A DNA stretch of 64,000 nucleotides from Streptomyces sp. CMB-StM0423 (GCF_002847285.1 NZ_CP025407.1:6699001-6763000); one strand, 5' to 3'. Counted from the first letter of the stretch, positions 51,143-60,352 are shown. Made by a program: numbers and translations. Notes: generated by a model not told the origin, from the sequence alone.

Positions 51143-52420
51143 TCAGCCGTCCTGCGGGGCCGCCAGCTCGATCGCCGCCAGGCTGCGCTTGCCCCGGCGC
51201 AGCACCAGCCAGCGCCCGTGCAGCAGGTCCTCGGGCGCCGGCACGGCGTCCTCGGCGGCGACCTTCACGTTGTTCACGTACGCCCCGCCCTCCTTGACCG
51301 TCCTGCGGGCCGCCGACCGGCTCGGCGCCAGGCCCACCTCGGCCAGCAGCTCCACCACGGGACCCAGCTCCGCGACCCGCGCGTGCGGCACCTCGGCCAG
51401 CGCCGCCCGCAGCGTCGCCTCGTCCAGCTCGCCCAGCTCGCCCTGCCCGAAGAGGGCCCGGGACGCGGCGATCACCGCGGCGCACTGCGCCGCACCGTGC
51501 ACCAGCGTCGTCAGCTCCTCCGCCAGCGCCCGCTGCGCGGCCCGCGCCTGCGGCCGCTCCGCCGTCTGCCGCTCCAGCTCGATCAGCTCCTCGCGGCTGC
51601 GGAAGCTGAGGATCCGCAGGTAGCGGGAGACGTCGCGGTCGTCGACATTCAGCCAGAACTGATAAAAGGCGTACGGAGTCGTCAGCTCCGGGTCGAGCCA
51701 GACCGCGCCGCCCTCCGTCTTGCCGAACTTCGTGCCGTCGGCCTTCGTCATCAACGGCGTCGCCAGCGCGTGCACCGCGGCCTCCGGCTCGACCCGGTGG
51801 ATCAGGTCGGTGCCCGCCGTCAGGTTGCCCCACTGGTCGCTGCCGCCCGTCTGCAGCGTGCAGCCGTGCCGCCGGTACAGCTCCAGGAAGTCCAGGCTCT
51901 GCAGGATCTGGTAGCTGAACTCGGTGTAGCTGATGCCCTCTTCCGACTCCAGCCGGCGGGCGACGGCCTCCTTGGCGACCATCTTGTTCACCCGGAAATG
52001 CCGCCCGATGTCCCGCAGGAACTCGATCGCCGACAGGCCCGCGGTCCAGTCCAGGTTGTTGACCATCCGGGCGGCGTACGGGCCCTCGAAGTCGAGCAGC
52101 GGCTCGATCTGCGCGCGGACCCGCTCCACCCAGCGGGCGACGACCTCCGGGTCGTTCAGCGTGCGCTCCGCGTCCGGCTTGGGATCGCCGATCTGGCCGG
52201 TCGCGCCGCCGACCAGGGCCAGCGGCAGGTGCCCGGCCTCCTGGAGCCGGCGCACGGTCAGCACCTGCACCAGGTGTCCCACGTGCAGGCTGGGCGCCGT
52301 CGGATCGAAGCCGCAATAGAACGTGACGGGACCGTCCGCGAGCGCCTTGCGCAGTGCGTCCTCGTCGGTGGACAGGGCCAGCAGCCCGCGCCACCGCAGC
52401 TCGTCGACGATGTCCGTCAC
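51143..52420 (-). CDS. tyrS: Tyrosine--tRNA ligase
   Basis: Charges tRNA-Tyr. Class I synthetase of 425 residues with HIGH-like HVGH in APSLHVGHLVQVL, KMSKS-like KFGKTEGGAVW after LMTKADGT, and the bacterial TyrRS block YQILQSLDFLELYRR, TGGSDQWGNLTAG. The C-terminal S4 RNA-binding domain is SRSAARRTVKEGGAYVNNVKV. GTG at 52420. No T-box is visible in the 95 bp before it. Confidence 0.96.
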   Translation of the reverse strand: MTDIVDELRWRGLLALSTDEDALRKALADGPVTFYCGFDPTAPSLHVGHLVQVLTVRRLQEAGHLPLALVGGATGQIGDPKPDAERTLNDPEVVARWVERVRAQIEPLLDFEGPYAARMVNNLDWTAGLSAIEFLRDIGRHFRVNKMVAKEAVARRLESEEGISYTEFSYQILQSLDFLELYRRHGCTLQTGGSDQWGNLTAGTDLIHRVEPEAAVHALATPLMTKADGTKFGKTEGGAVWLDPELTTPYAFYQFWLNVDDRDVSRYLRILSFRSREELIELERQTAERPQARAAQRALAEELTTLVHGAAQCAAVIAASRALFGQGELGELDEATLRAALAEVPHARVAELGPVVELLAEVGLAPSRSAARRTVKEGGAYVNNVKVAAEDAVPAPEDLLHGRWLVLRRGKRSLAAIELAAPQDG

Positions 52421-52515
52421 GTCTTCTCGTCTCTCTTCTCGGTCTCGATCCCGGTCCCGTACCCGGCCGCCCGCGCGGCCGCGTACGGGAATGCTGCGTA
52501 CGAGGGTAATGGCGG

Positions 52516-53925
52516 CTAGACGCCCTGGCTGACCGAGCTCATGTTGAAGTCGGGGATCCGCACCGGCGGCATCGCCGCCCGCGTGAACCAGTCGCCCCAC
52601 TCGCGCGGCAGCGTCCGCTCCGTCACCCCGGCCTCGGCCGCGCGCCCCAGCAGGTCGACGGGCGACTCGTTAAAGCGGAAGTTGTTCACCGCCCCGGTCA
52701 CCTCGCCCTTCTCCACCAGATACACGCCGTCCCGGGTCAGCCCGGTCAGCAGCAGCGTCGCCGGGTCGACCTCGCGGATGTACCACAGGCAGGTCAGCAG
52801 CAGCCCGGGCCCGTCGTGCCCCAGCTCCGCGACCATCTCGTCCAGCGACTTCGTACCGCCCGCGTCCAGCACCAGGTTGTCCGCCTCCGGCGTGACCGGC
52901 AGGCCGGTGAGGTCCCCGGTGAAGCGGCCGGTCAGCAGGTGCTGCAACGTGCCCTCGCGCACCCAGTCCGTGGGCCCGACCGGCAGCCCGTTGTCGAAGA
53001 CCGACCAGTCGTTGCCCGAGGCGTGCGCGACGACGAACGGCGCCGACTCCAGCCCCGGCTCCGCCGGGTCGCTGCGCAGCGTCAGCGGCAGCCCGGCCAG
53101 CTTCTCGCCGACCCGCGTGCCGCCGCCCGGCTTGCTGAACACCGTGCGGCCGTCGTGCGCGTCCCGCCCGGAGGCCGACCAGAACATGTACACCAGCAGG
53201 TCCGCCACCGCGCTCGGCGGCAGCAGCGTCTCGTACCGCCCGGCGGGCAGCTCCACCGTGCGCTCCGCCCACGCCAGCCGCTGCGCCAGCTCCGCGTCCA
53301 GCCCGGCGGGGTCCACGTCGGTGAAGTCCCGGGTCGAGCGGCCCGCCCAGGCGGACTTCGTCCGGTCCGGGGACTTGGCGTTCAGCTCCAGCGTGCCCGT
53401 CGGCTGGTCGTGGCGCAGCCGCAGCCCGGTGGAGGTGCCGAGGTAGGTGGAGGTCAGCGTGTGGTTCGCGAAGCCGTAGAGCTGCCGGCCGCCGGCCCGG
53501 GCGCGGGCGAAGGACTCGCCGAGCGCGGGCGCGAAGGCGGCGAAGACGTCGGAGGAGGTCTCGGCGGGCGGCCCGGCGAAGTCGGCCGAGTGCGGCACGC
53601 CCTCGACCAGCGGCCTGGCGTCCTCCGCGGGACCGCTCTCCCGCGCCGCCGCCTCCGCGGCCCGTACCAGCGGCTCCAGGTCGTCCGCGGTGACCGCGGC
53701 CCGGGAGACGACGCCGGAGGCGGTGCCCTCCCGGCCGTCGACGGTGGCGATGACCGTGAGCGTACGGCCGCGGGTCTCGCCGTTCGTCGTCAGCACGTTG
53801 CCCGCCCAGCGCAGGTTCGCGCTCGACTCCTCGTCGGCGATCACCACGCAGCCGTCCGCGCGCGACAGCTCCAGCGCCCGCTCGACGGTCTCGTGAGGCT
53901 CGGTCGTCCGGGTCGCCCGCGTCAT
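52516..53925 (-). CDS. tldE: Metallopeptidase subunit TldE (PmbA)
   Basis: 469 residues, the partner of TldD in a heterodimeric Zn protease that acts on unfolded peptides. Matches the family start with VERALELSRADGCVVIADEE and later NKFR-type blocks; RNFRFNES near the C-terminus and GEVTGAVNNFRFNESPVDLL are typical. TldE lacks the HExxxH of its partner. The ATG at 53925 overlaps the tldD stop by 4 bases (ATGA); the frame open further upstream is a shadow of tldD. Confidence 0.93.
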   Translation of the reverse strand: MTRATRTTEPHETVERALELSRADGCVVIADEESSANLRWAGNVLTTNGETRGRTLTVIATVDGREGTASGVVSRAAVTADDLEPLVRAAEAAARESGPAEDARPLVEGVPHSADFAGPPAETSSDVFAAFAPALGESFARARAGGRQLYGFANHTLTSTYLGTSTGLRLRHDQPTGTLELNAKSPDRTKSAWAGRSTRDFTDVDPAGLDAELAQRLAWAERTVELPAGRYETLLPPSAVADLLVYMFWSASGRDAHDGRTVFSKPGGGTRVGEKLAGLPLTLRSDPAEPGLESAPFVVAHASGNDWSVFDNGLPVGPTDWVREGTLQHLLTGRFTGDLTGLPVTPEADNLVLDAGGTKSLDEMVAELGHDGPGLLLTCLWYIREVDPATLLLTGLTRDGVYLVEKGEVTGAVNNFRFNESPVDLLGRAAEAGVTERTLPREWGDWFTRAAMPPVRIPDFNMSSVSQGV

Positions 53926-55451
53926 CGGCCGGCCTCCTGGGTGGTGTTGAGGATGTTGACGTTCCGGAAGAGCGCGGACGGGCACCCGTGCGACACGGAC
54001 GCCGACTGCCCCGGCTGCGCCTTGCCGCAACTGAAGGTGCCGCCCAGCACATACGTCTCCGGGCCGCCGATCGCCGACATCGAGCCCCAGAAGTCGGTGG
54101 TCGTCGCCTGGTACGCCACGTCCTTGAGCTGCCCCGCCAGCCTGCCGTTCTCGATCCGGAAGAACCGCTGCCCGGTGAACTGGAAGTTGTAGCGCTGCAT
54201 GTCGATCGACCAGGAGCGGTCGCCGACGACGTAGATGCCGCGCTCGACCTCGCCGATCAGCTCCTCGGTCGTCGGGCCCTCGGGCGCCGGCTGGAGGGAG
54301 ACGTTCGCCATGCGCTGGACTGGCACGTGGGCGGGGGAGTCGGCGTATGCGCAGCCGTTGGAGCGGTCGAAGCCGGTGAGCTTCGCGATGCGGCGGTCCG
54401 TCTGGTAGCCGACGAGCACGCCCTCGCGGACCAGGTCCCAGGACTGCGCCTGCACGCCCTCGTCGTCGTAGCCGATGCTGGCGAGCCCGTGTTCCGCGGT
54501 GCGGTCGCCGGTGACGTTCATCAGGTCCGAGCCGTAGCGCAGGGTGCCGAGCTGGTCGAACGTGGCGAAGGAGGTGCCCGCGTACGCGGCCTCGTATCCC
54601 AGCGCGCGGTCCAGCTCGGTGGCGTGGCCGACGGACTCGTGGATGGTCAGCCACAGGTTCGACGGGTCGACCACCAGGTCGTACGAGCCGGCCTCGACGC
54701 TCGGCGCCGCCATCTTCCCGGCCAGCCAGCCGGGGATCTGCGCCAGCTCCGCGTCCCAGTCCCAGCCGGTGCCCGTCGCGTACTCCCAGCCGCGGCCGGC
54801 GGGCGGGGCGAGGGTGCGCATCGAGTCGAAGTCGCCGGAGTCGGTGACCGTCACCGCGGTCAGCTCCGGGTGCATCCGCACCCGCTGCTGGGTCGTCGAG
54901 GTGCCGGCGGTGTCGGCGTAGAACTTGTTCTCCTGCACCGCCATCAGCGAGGCGTCCACGTGCGAGATCCCCGGGGCGGCGAGCAGCCGTTCGCTCCACT
55001 CGGTCAGCAGCCCGGTCTTGTCGCCGTCCGGTACGTCGAAGGGGTTCACCTCGTACGCGGAGATCCACGTCTTCTCCGCGTGCACCGGCTCCGGCGCCAG
55101 CGCGACCCGCTCGTCGGACCCGGCCGCCGCGATGACCCGCGCCGACAGCTTCGCCATCGCCACCGCCCGCGCGGCGACCCGCGCGGCGGCGTCCATCGTC
55201 AGATCGACCCCGGCCGCGAAGCCCCACGCCCCGCCGTGCACCACGCGCACCGCGTACCCGAGGTCGGTGGTGTCCGTGGAGCCCGCCAGCTTGGCGTCCT
55301 TCAGCCGCCAGGCCGCGCTGCGCACCCGCTCCAGGCGGAAGTCGGCATGCTCGGCGCCCAGCGCCCGGGCCCGCGCGAGCGCGGCGTCCGCGAGGGCGCC
55401 GAGCGGCAGTGCGAGGAACCCGTCGTCGAGGGAATGGACCGACTTGCTCAC
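53922..55451 (-). CDS. tldD: Metallopeptidase subunit TldD
   Basis: 509 residues with the metal site HESVGHATELDRALGYEAAYAG (HExxxH) near residue 270, GYDDEGVQAQSWDLVREGVLVGY downstream, and the C-terminal SCGKAQPGQSASVSHGCPS block. Catalytic chain of TldD/TldE. It heads the two-gene operon; divergent from fabG across a 235-bp gap holding a 7-bp inverted repeat CCCCACA/TGTGGGG (55560-55592). Confidence 0.95.
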   Translation of the reverse strand: MSKSVHSLDDGFLALPLGALADAALARARALGAEHADFRLERVRSAAWRLKDAKLAGSTDTTDLGYAVRVVHGGAWGFAAGVDLTMDAAARVAARAVAMAKLSARVIAAAGSDERVALAPEPVHAEKTWISAYEVNPFDVPDGDKTGLLTEWSERLLAAPGISHVDASLMAVQENKFYADTAGTSTTQQRVRMHPELTAVTVTDSGDFDSMRTLAPPAGRGWEYATGTGWDWDAELAQIPGWLAGKMAAPSVEAGSYDLVVDPSNLWLTIHESVGHATELDRALGYEAAYAGTSFATFDQLGTLRYGSDLMNVTGDRTAEHGLASIGYDDEGVQAQSWDLVREGVLVGYQTDRRIAKLTGFDRSNGCAYADSPAHVPVQRMANVSLQPAPEGPTTEELIGEVERGIYVVGDRSWSIDMQRYNFQFTGQRFFRIENGRLAGQLKDVAYQATTTDFWGSMSAIGGPETYVLGGTFSCGKAQPGQSASVSHGCPSALFRNVNILNTTQEAGR

Positions 55452-55686
55452 GTTCTGCCCTCCGGTCGGTGGTGGGTGGTGGTGCCGCGGGGCCGCGTCC
55501 GGGCCCCCGGCCGATCATGCCCGAGCGGCTGCCCCGTGCCCAGCGGGTTTCTGTGAGAACCCCACAAGTGTCCGCCGTGGGCCTGTGTGGGGGGCGGAAT
55601 GCCCGTGGCGCGTCCTGTACCGATAGCTTCTCGGGTGAGGAGTCCTGGAGAGAGTCCGGGAGCCACCAGGGAGAAGGGATGGGTCC

Positions 55687-56406
55687 TTGAGCCGCTCGGT
55701 TCTGGTCACCGGAGGCAACCGCGGTATCGGCCTCGACATCACCCGCGCGTTCGCCGAGGCGGGCGACAAGGTCGCGTTCACGTACCGCTCCGGCGAGCCG
55801 CCCGCGGCGCTGGTGGAGCTGGGCTGCCTGCCGGTGAAGTGCGACATCACCGACACCGAGCAGGTCGACCAGGCGTACAAGGAGGTGGAGGAGGCACACG
55901 GCAACGTCGAGGTGCTGGTGGCCAACGCCGGTATCACCAAGGACCAGTTGCTGATGCGGATGTCCGAGGAGGACTTCACCTCCGTCCTGGACACCAACCT
56001 CACCGGCACCTTCCGCGTCGTCAAGCGCGCCAACCGCGGCATGCTGCGGGCCCGTAAGGGCCGCGTGGTGCTCATCTCCTCCGTGGTGGGCCTCATGGGC
56101 TCCCCCGGCCAGGCCAACTACGCCGCCTCCAAGGCGGCGCTCGTCGGCTTCGCCCGCTCGCTGGCGCGCGAGCTGGGCTCGCGCAACATCACCTTCAACG
56201 TCGTCGCGCCCGGCTTCGTCGAGACCGACATGACGCGGGTGCTCTCGGCGGAGCGGCAGGCGGAGATCGCCGCGCAGGTGCCGCTCGGCCGGTACGCGCG
56301 GCCGGAGGACGTCGCCGCCGCGGTGCGGTTCCTCGCCTCCGACGACGCCTCGTACATCACCGGAGCCGTCATTCCCGTGGACGGCGGATTGGGCATGGGT
56401 CACTGA
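55687..56406 (+). CDS. fabG: 3-oxoacyl-ACP reductase FabG
   Basis: NADPH-dependent beta-ketoacyl reduction of fatty acid synthesis. 239 residues: Rossmann TGGNRGIGLDITRAF, NAG in VANAGITKDQ, catalytic Ser/Tyr/Lys in ISSVVGLMG and NYAASKAALVGFARSLA, and the terminal VDGGLGMGH. TTG start at 55687 with an AGAAGGGATGG site; no ATG/GTG fits the N-terminus. Operon with fabI, 5 bp apart. Confidence 0.95.
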   Translation: MSRSVLVTGGNRGIGLDITRAFAEAGDKVAFTYRSGEPPAALVELGCLPVKCDITDTEQVDQAYKEVEEAHGNVEVLVANAGITKDQLLMRMSEEDFTSVLDTNLTGTFRVVKRANRGMLRARKGRVVLISSVVGLMGSPGQANYAASKAALVGFARSLARELGSRNITFNVVAPGFVETDMTRVLSAERQAEIAAQVPLGRYARPEDVAAAVRFLASDDASYITGAVIPVDGGLGMGH

Positions 56407-56411
56407 GCACC

Positions 56412-57179
56412 ATGAGCGGAATCCTCGACGGCAAGCGCGTCCTCATCACCGGCGTGCTGCTGGAGTCGTCCATCGCCTTCCACGCGGCGAAGCTGGCACA
56501 GGAGCAGGGCGCGGAGATCATCCTCACCGCGTTCCCGCGGCCCACGCTGACCGAGCGCATCGCGAAGAAGCTGCCCAAGCCGGCGAAGGTCGTCGAACTC
56601 GACGTCACCGACGACGAGCACCTGGCGCGGATCGAGGGCATCGTGCGCGAGGAGCTGGGCGGGCTCGACGGCCTCGTGCACTCCGTGGGCTTCGCCCCGC
56701 CGGACGCGCTCGGCGGCAACTTCCTGCACACGCCCTTCGAGTCCGTCGCCACGGCCATGCATGTCTCGGCGTTCTCGCTGAAGTCGCTGACGATGGCGTG
56801 CCTGCCGCTGATGCAGGGCGGCGGTTCCGTCGTCGGCATGACCTTCGACGCGCAGTTCGCGTGGCCGCAGTACGACTGGATGGGCCCGGCGAAGGCGGCG
56901 CTGGAGGCCACCAGCCGCTACCTGGCCCGCGACCTGGGCAAGGAGAACGTCCGCTGCAACCTGGTCTCGGCCGGGCCGATCGGCTCCATGGCGGCGAAGT
57001 CCATCCCGGGCTTCTCGGACCTGGCGGACGTGTGGAACACGCGCTCGCCGCTGGAGTGGGACATGGCGGACCCGGAGCCGGCGGGGCGCGGGGTCGTGGC
57101 GCTGCTGTCGGACTGGTTCCCGAAGACGACGGGCGAGATCGTGCACGTGGACGGCGGCGTGCACATCATGGGCGCGTAG
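56412..57179 (+). CDS. fabI: Enoyl-ACP reductase FabI
   Basis: NADH-dependent reduction of trans-2-enoyl-ACP, last step of each elongation cycle; the isoniazid-target (InhA) homologue. 255 residues: altered Rossmann start ITGVLLESSIAFHAAK, catalytic Tyr/Lys in YDWMGPAKAALEATSRYLA, and VDGGVHIMGA at the C-terminus. ATG at 56412 five bases after fabG. Confidence 0.96.
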   Translation: MSGILDGKRVLITGVLLESSIAFHAAKLAQEQGAEIILTAFPRPTLTERIAKKLPKPAKVVELDVTDDEHLARIEGIVREELGGLDGLVHSVGFAPPDALGGNFLHTPFESVATAMHVSAFSLKSLTMACLPLMQGGGSVVGMTFDAQFAWPQYDWMGPAKAALEATSRYLARDLGKENVRCNLVSAGPIGSMAAKSIPGFSDLADVWNTRSPLEWDMADPEPAGRGVVALLSDWFPKTTGEIVHVDGGVHIMGA

Positions 57180-57193
57180 CAGGCGGGCACGGG

Positions 57194-57247
57194 CCCTTCC
57201 GTACGGCCGGAAGGGAGACGGGCGGCTCCCTTGCGGGGTCGCCCGTT
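57194..57247 (+). terminator. Tandem hairpins after fabG-fabI
   Basis: First hairpin CCCTTCCG-loop-CGGAAGGG (57194-57215), followed by a second ACGGGCG...CGCCCGT (about 57218-57246). Confidence 0.7.
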
Positions 57248-57369
57248 CGGCGTAGGCCGGTGGGCCGCGGGCGGGGCGGCGGCGCACGCTGGAGAGGCAG
57301 TTACCGTCCCCTTGTGGTGCAGCGGCGACGCCTCGCGCGCGAGCGTCGCCGTACGGCCGAGGAGGTTGT

Positions 57370-57789
57370 GTGGTGCGTGAGGGCCCGCGTCGTCCCGGCC
57401 GCCGCACCCGGCTCTCTGCCCGCCGCCGTACGCTCCTGGGCGCGGCGGTCGCCGCCGTCGCCGCCCCGGTGCTGCTGCTGACGGCAGGCCCCGCTTACGC
57501 CGCGGATGCCCCCGGCCCCGGCGCCGACGACCGCGGCGGCCCGACGAAGGCCGAGTGCCGCACCACCGTCGCCGGCTCGACCGTCACCGCCCGCTGCTAC
57601 AACGCGGGCCCCTACACAGACGCCGTGCAACTGCACATCGAGTGCGCCCGCTGGTGGGACCCGGACGTGGACGGCATGCGCATGCGCCTCGACCCGGCGG
57701 AGAGCGGCGAGATGACCGACCGCTGCTGGTTCGAGGTGGCCCACGCCTGGATCACCCACGAACCGATACGCGACGTACCGAACGGCTAG
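57370..57789 (+). CDS. Small secreted protein, four cysteines
   Basis: 139 residues. A signal peptide with twin-Arg-like start (RRPGRRTRLSARRRTLLGAA) and a hydrophobic core AAVAAVAAPVLLLTAGPAYA; cleavage after AYA. The mature part has four Cys (AECRTT, ARCYNA, IECARW, DRCWFE), probably two disulfides. Not recognised. Start GTG at 57370 or 57373 after GGAGG. Confidence 0.7.
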   Translation: MVREGPRRPGRRTRLSARRRTLLGAAVAAVAAPVLLLTAGPAYAADAPGPGADDRGGPTKAECRTTVAGSTVTARCYNAGPYTDAVQLHIECARWWDPDVDGMRMRLDPAESGEMTDRCWFEVAHAWITHEPIRDVPNG

Positions 57790-57805
57790 CCGGCGTGCCT
57801 CCCCT

Positions 57806-58489
57806 TCAGCCGCCGAGGGCCGGTTCCGGCATGCAGCCGTAGGCGTGGCCGGCGGCTTCTTCCGCGGCTGTTTCCGCGTCCCCCGCGCGGATCGCCGTCA
57901 CCATGCGGGCGTGGTCCAGGTGTTCCGCCGGCAGCAGTACGTCGCCCACCTTGGAGCGCAGTGTCGTGCGGACGACTTCGCCCAGGTCCGCGTAGACCGC
58001 CGTCAGCACCTCGTTGTGCGACGCCGTCGCCACCGCCAGGTGCAGCGTCGCGTCCGCGTCGACGAACGCCGCCGCGTCGCCCGACTCCCACGCCTCCTCG
58101 CGGCGCCGCAGCAGCAGCTCCAACTGCGTCATCTCCGCCTCCGTACGGCGCACCGCCGCCAGCCGGGCCGCCTGCGCCTCCAGCGCGCTGCGCAGCTCCG
58201 CGACATGCGTCGGCCGGGCGCCGGCGAAGCGGCGCTGCATCACGCCCGCCAGCTCGCTCGTCGCGGCGACGTACGTGCCGGAACCCTGCCGGATGTCGAG
58301 CAGGCCGTTGTTCGCGAGCGCCCGTACCGCCTCGCGGACGGTGTTCCGCGCGACGCCCAGTTGCTCCACCAGCTCCGGCTCGGTCGGGATGCGGCTGCCG
58401 ACCGGCCACTCGCCCGCGGTGATCTGCGTACGCAACTGCGCGATCACCTGGTCGGTGAGGCTCGATCGGCGCGGCGACGTCAGTGCCAT
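57806..58489 (-). CDS. FadR-subfamily GntR transcriptional regulator
   Basis: 227 residues: N-terminal winged HTH (SLTDQVIAQLRTQITAGEWP, GVARNTVREAVRALANNGLL, IRQGSGTYVA) and an all-helical FCD ligand domain (ELRSALEAQAARLAAVRRTE, VDADATLHLAVATASHNE, with His/Asp metal residues DATLH, AEHLDHARMVTAI). Divergent from the MFS transporter gene with 64 bp between starts, so it probably controls it. ATG at 58489. Confidence 0.93.
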   Translation of the reverse strand: MALTSPRRSSLTDQVIAQLRTQITAGEWPVGSRIPTEPELVEQLGVARNTVREAVRALANNGLLDIRQGSGTYVAATSELAGVMQRRFAGARPTHVAELRSALEAQAARLAAVRRTEAEMTQLELLLRRREEAWESGDAAAFVDADATLHLAVATASHNEVLTAVYADLGEVVRTTLRSKVGDVLLPAEHLDHARMVTAIRAGDAETAAEEAAGHAYGCMPEPALGG

Positions 58490-58515
58490 GTCTCTCCCGT
58501 GCTCGGACTGCGGAG

Positions 58516-58546
58516 TGGACAACCATTCATCCAATGATTCTATGAT
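58516..58546 (+). promoter_or_regulatory. Promoter of the MFS transporter gene
   Basis: A -35-like TGGACA (58516-58521) and a perfect -10 TATGAT (58541-58546), 19 bp apart. The -10 ends 7 bases before the ATG at 58554, so a leaderless transcript is predicted. The intervening AT-rich TTCATCCAATGATT stretch is a candidate operator for the adjacent GntR protein. Confidence 0.55.
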
Positions 58547-58553
58547 GGTCTGC

Positions 58554-59873
58554 ATGCCACGCCGCAGCATCCTCACGAAAGCCGCCGAGTCCCCGGAAGA
58601 GCCCACCGGACAAGTGCGGGCCACCGAGCCCCCGCCGGCTTCCGGACCGGCGGCCGCGCCGCGGACGGCGCCGTGGCTGCTGCCGCTCATGGTCCCCGCG
58701 CTGCTGCTCGCGGCGGTCAACCTGCGGCCCGCGATAGCCTCCCTCGGCGCGCTTCTGGAGGACGTGCGCACCGACATCGGCATGAGCGGCACGGTCGCCG
58801 GCCTGCTCACCTCCATGCCGGCCCTCTGTTTCGCCGTCTTCGGCAGCCTCGCGCCCCGCTTCGCCCGCCGCTTCGGCCCCGTCGCCGTCGTCGCCGGCGG
58901 CCTCGTCGCCATCGCCGGCGGCCTGGCGCTGCGCCCGCTGTTCGGCAACACCCCCGCCTTCCTCGCCGCCAGCGCGCTCGCGCTCGGCGGCATCGCGGTG
59001 GGCAACGTGCTGATCCCGGTCATCGTCAAGCGCTGGTTCCCCGACCGGGTCGGCTCGATGACCGGGCTCTACTCGATGGGCCTCGCCCTGGGTACGGCCT
59101 CCGCCGCCGGCGCCACCGTGCCGGTGAGCGAGGCGCTGGGCGGCAGTTGGCGGCTGGGGCTCGGGCTGTGGGCGGCGGTCGCGGTGCTCGCCGTGGTGCC
59201 GTGGGTGGTGCTGTCCCGGGGGTCGCGGCGTACGGCGGCAGCCGAGACAGGGGGAGCCGATGCCGGGGCTCCCGCGGCGGAGCCGGCCCGCGGGGTTCGT
59301 ATCACCGCCAGCCCCACCGCGTGGGCGCTCGCCGTCTTCTTCGGCCTCCAGGCCACGGCCGCGTACGTCATTCTCGGCTGGCTGCCGCAGATCTACCGCG
59401 ACGCCGGCGTGCCCGCGTCCACCGCCGGGCTGCTGCTCGCCCTCGCCATGGGCCTGGGTGTCCCGCTGGCCTTCGTGCTGCCGCGGATCGCGGCCCGGCT
59501 GCACCACCAGGGGCCGCTGGTCGTGGTCCTCGGCCTGTGCGGCCTCGGCGGCTACGCGGGGCTGTGGCTGGCGCCCGCGGGCGGCGCCTGGGTGTGGGCC
59601 CTGCTGCTGGCGGTGTCCAACTGCGCGTTCCCGCTGGTCCTCACCCTCCTCGGGGTACGGGCCCGCAGCCACGCCGGTCTCGTCCGGCTCTCCGCCTTCG
59701 CGCAGAGCACCGGCTATCTGATCTCCATCCCGGGGCCGCTTGCCGTAGGCGCGCTGTACGGGGCCACGGACGGCTGGACCGTACCGCTGGCGGTGCTCGC
59801 GGCCTTCATGGTCGCCCAGGTGGCGGTGGGGATCGTCGCCGGACGCGACCGCGTGGTCGAGGACGAGGTCTGA
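58554..59873 (+). CDS. MFS transporter, CynX/NimT type
   Basis: About 439 residues, twelve membrane helices. The N-terminal family motif LLLAAVNLRPAIASLGALLE and VKRWFPDRVGSMTGLYSMGL (loop 4-5 region) match the CynX/NimT cyanate/nitroimidazole group. A long acidic loop with EPARGVR sits in the middle. Substrate unknown; control by the divergent GntR protein is likely. ATG at 58554 has a perfectly spaced -10 box upstream; in-frame ATG at 58545 lies inside that box. Confidence 0.92.
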   Translation: MPRRSILTKAAESPEEPTGQVRATEPPPASGPAAAPRTAPWLLPLMVPALLLAAVNLRPAIASLGALLEDVRTDIGMSGTVAGLLTSMPALCFAVFGSLAPRFARRFGPVAVVAGGLVAIAGGLALRPLFGNTPAFLAASALALGGIAVGNVLIPVIVKRWFPDRVGSMTGLYSMGLALGTASAAGATVPVSEALGGSWRLGLGLWAAVAVLAVVPWVVLSRGSRRTAAAETGGADAGAPAAEPARGVRITASPTAWALAVFFGLQATAAYVILGWLPQIYRDAGVPASTAGLLLALAMGLGVPLAFVLPRIAARLHHQGPLVVVLGLCGLGGYAGLWLAPAGGAWVWALLLAVSNCAFPLVLTLLGVRARSHAGLVRLSAFAQSTGYLISIPGPLAVGALYGATDGWTVPLAVLAAFMVAQVAVGIVAGRDRVVEDEV

Positions 59874-59912
59874 GAACCCCGGGGCCGCGCCTCAGGGGCC
59901 GGGCTTCAGGGC

Positions 59913-60029
59913 TCAGGGTGAGGCGATCGTGGCGATGACGCCGATGACCACCGTGATGGCGAGCATCGCGCCGAGCACGTAGAGCAGCTTGCGCTGCCCG
60001 TTCTGGGGATTCGGGTCGAGCACGGGCAT
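59913..60029 (-). CDS. SGM_5486-type transporter-associated microprotein
   Basis: 38 residues: a short polar start (MPVLDPNPQNGQRK) and one membrane helix (LLYVLGAMLAITVVIGVIAT). The sequence matches the small streptomycete protein family named for SGM_5486 that is found beside MFS transporter genes, as here, convergent with the CynX-type transporter. Function unproven. Confidence 0.78.
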   Translation of the reverse strand: MPVLDPNPQNGQRKLLYVLGAMLAITVVIGVIATIASP

Positions 60030-60232
60030 GCCGCCAGTCTCGCATCCCCGCCCCGCCGCCCCGCGCGGGGGCGCCGCGCGGCGCCCGGGGGTGGGGCTAG
60101 CACCACCCTCCCCTAGGGGGCCAGGGTCAGGGGGAACTGGGTGGGTCACCGGATGGGACGGGCGGCCCCGGGTCCGTAGGTTCGTAGCAGTACGAAGGAC
60201 TCGGGACGTCAGGCAACCCCACGGAGGCGAAG

Positions 60233-60352
60233 ATGTCAGCCGGTGCCCACACCCAGCCCGCACCGCCGGCGGCGCAGCGCTGGCTGCCGTGGTGGTCCGT
60301 CGCCCTGCCCGCCATGGCCTTCACCGCGCTCTTCGCCCTGCGGCTGCTCTGA
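60233..60352 (+). CDS. Single-helix microprotein
   Basis: 39 codons: MSAGAHTQPAPPAAQ then a helix beginning WLPWWSVALPAMAFTALFAL and ending RLL. The ATG has a GGAGG site 5 bases upstream, and a TTCGTA-GCAG-TACGAA inverted repeat lies at 60181-60196, so it is likely a real short gene. It precedes sixA by 89 bp, and the preceding gap (60030-60232) has no other gene. Confidence 0.55.
   Translation: MSAGAHTQPAPPAAQRWLPWWSVALPAMAFTALFALRLL

Noticed and set aside
52516..55451. TldD/TldE as part of a RiPP (microcin-type) maturation system
   Set aside because: No precursor peptide or modifying enzyme nearby; the pair is a widespread housekeeping protease.
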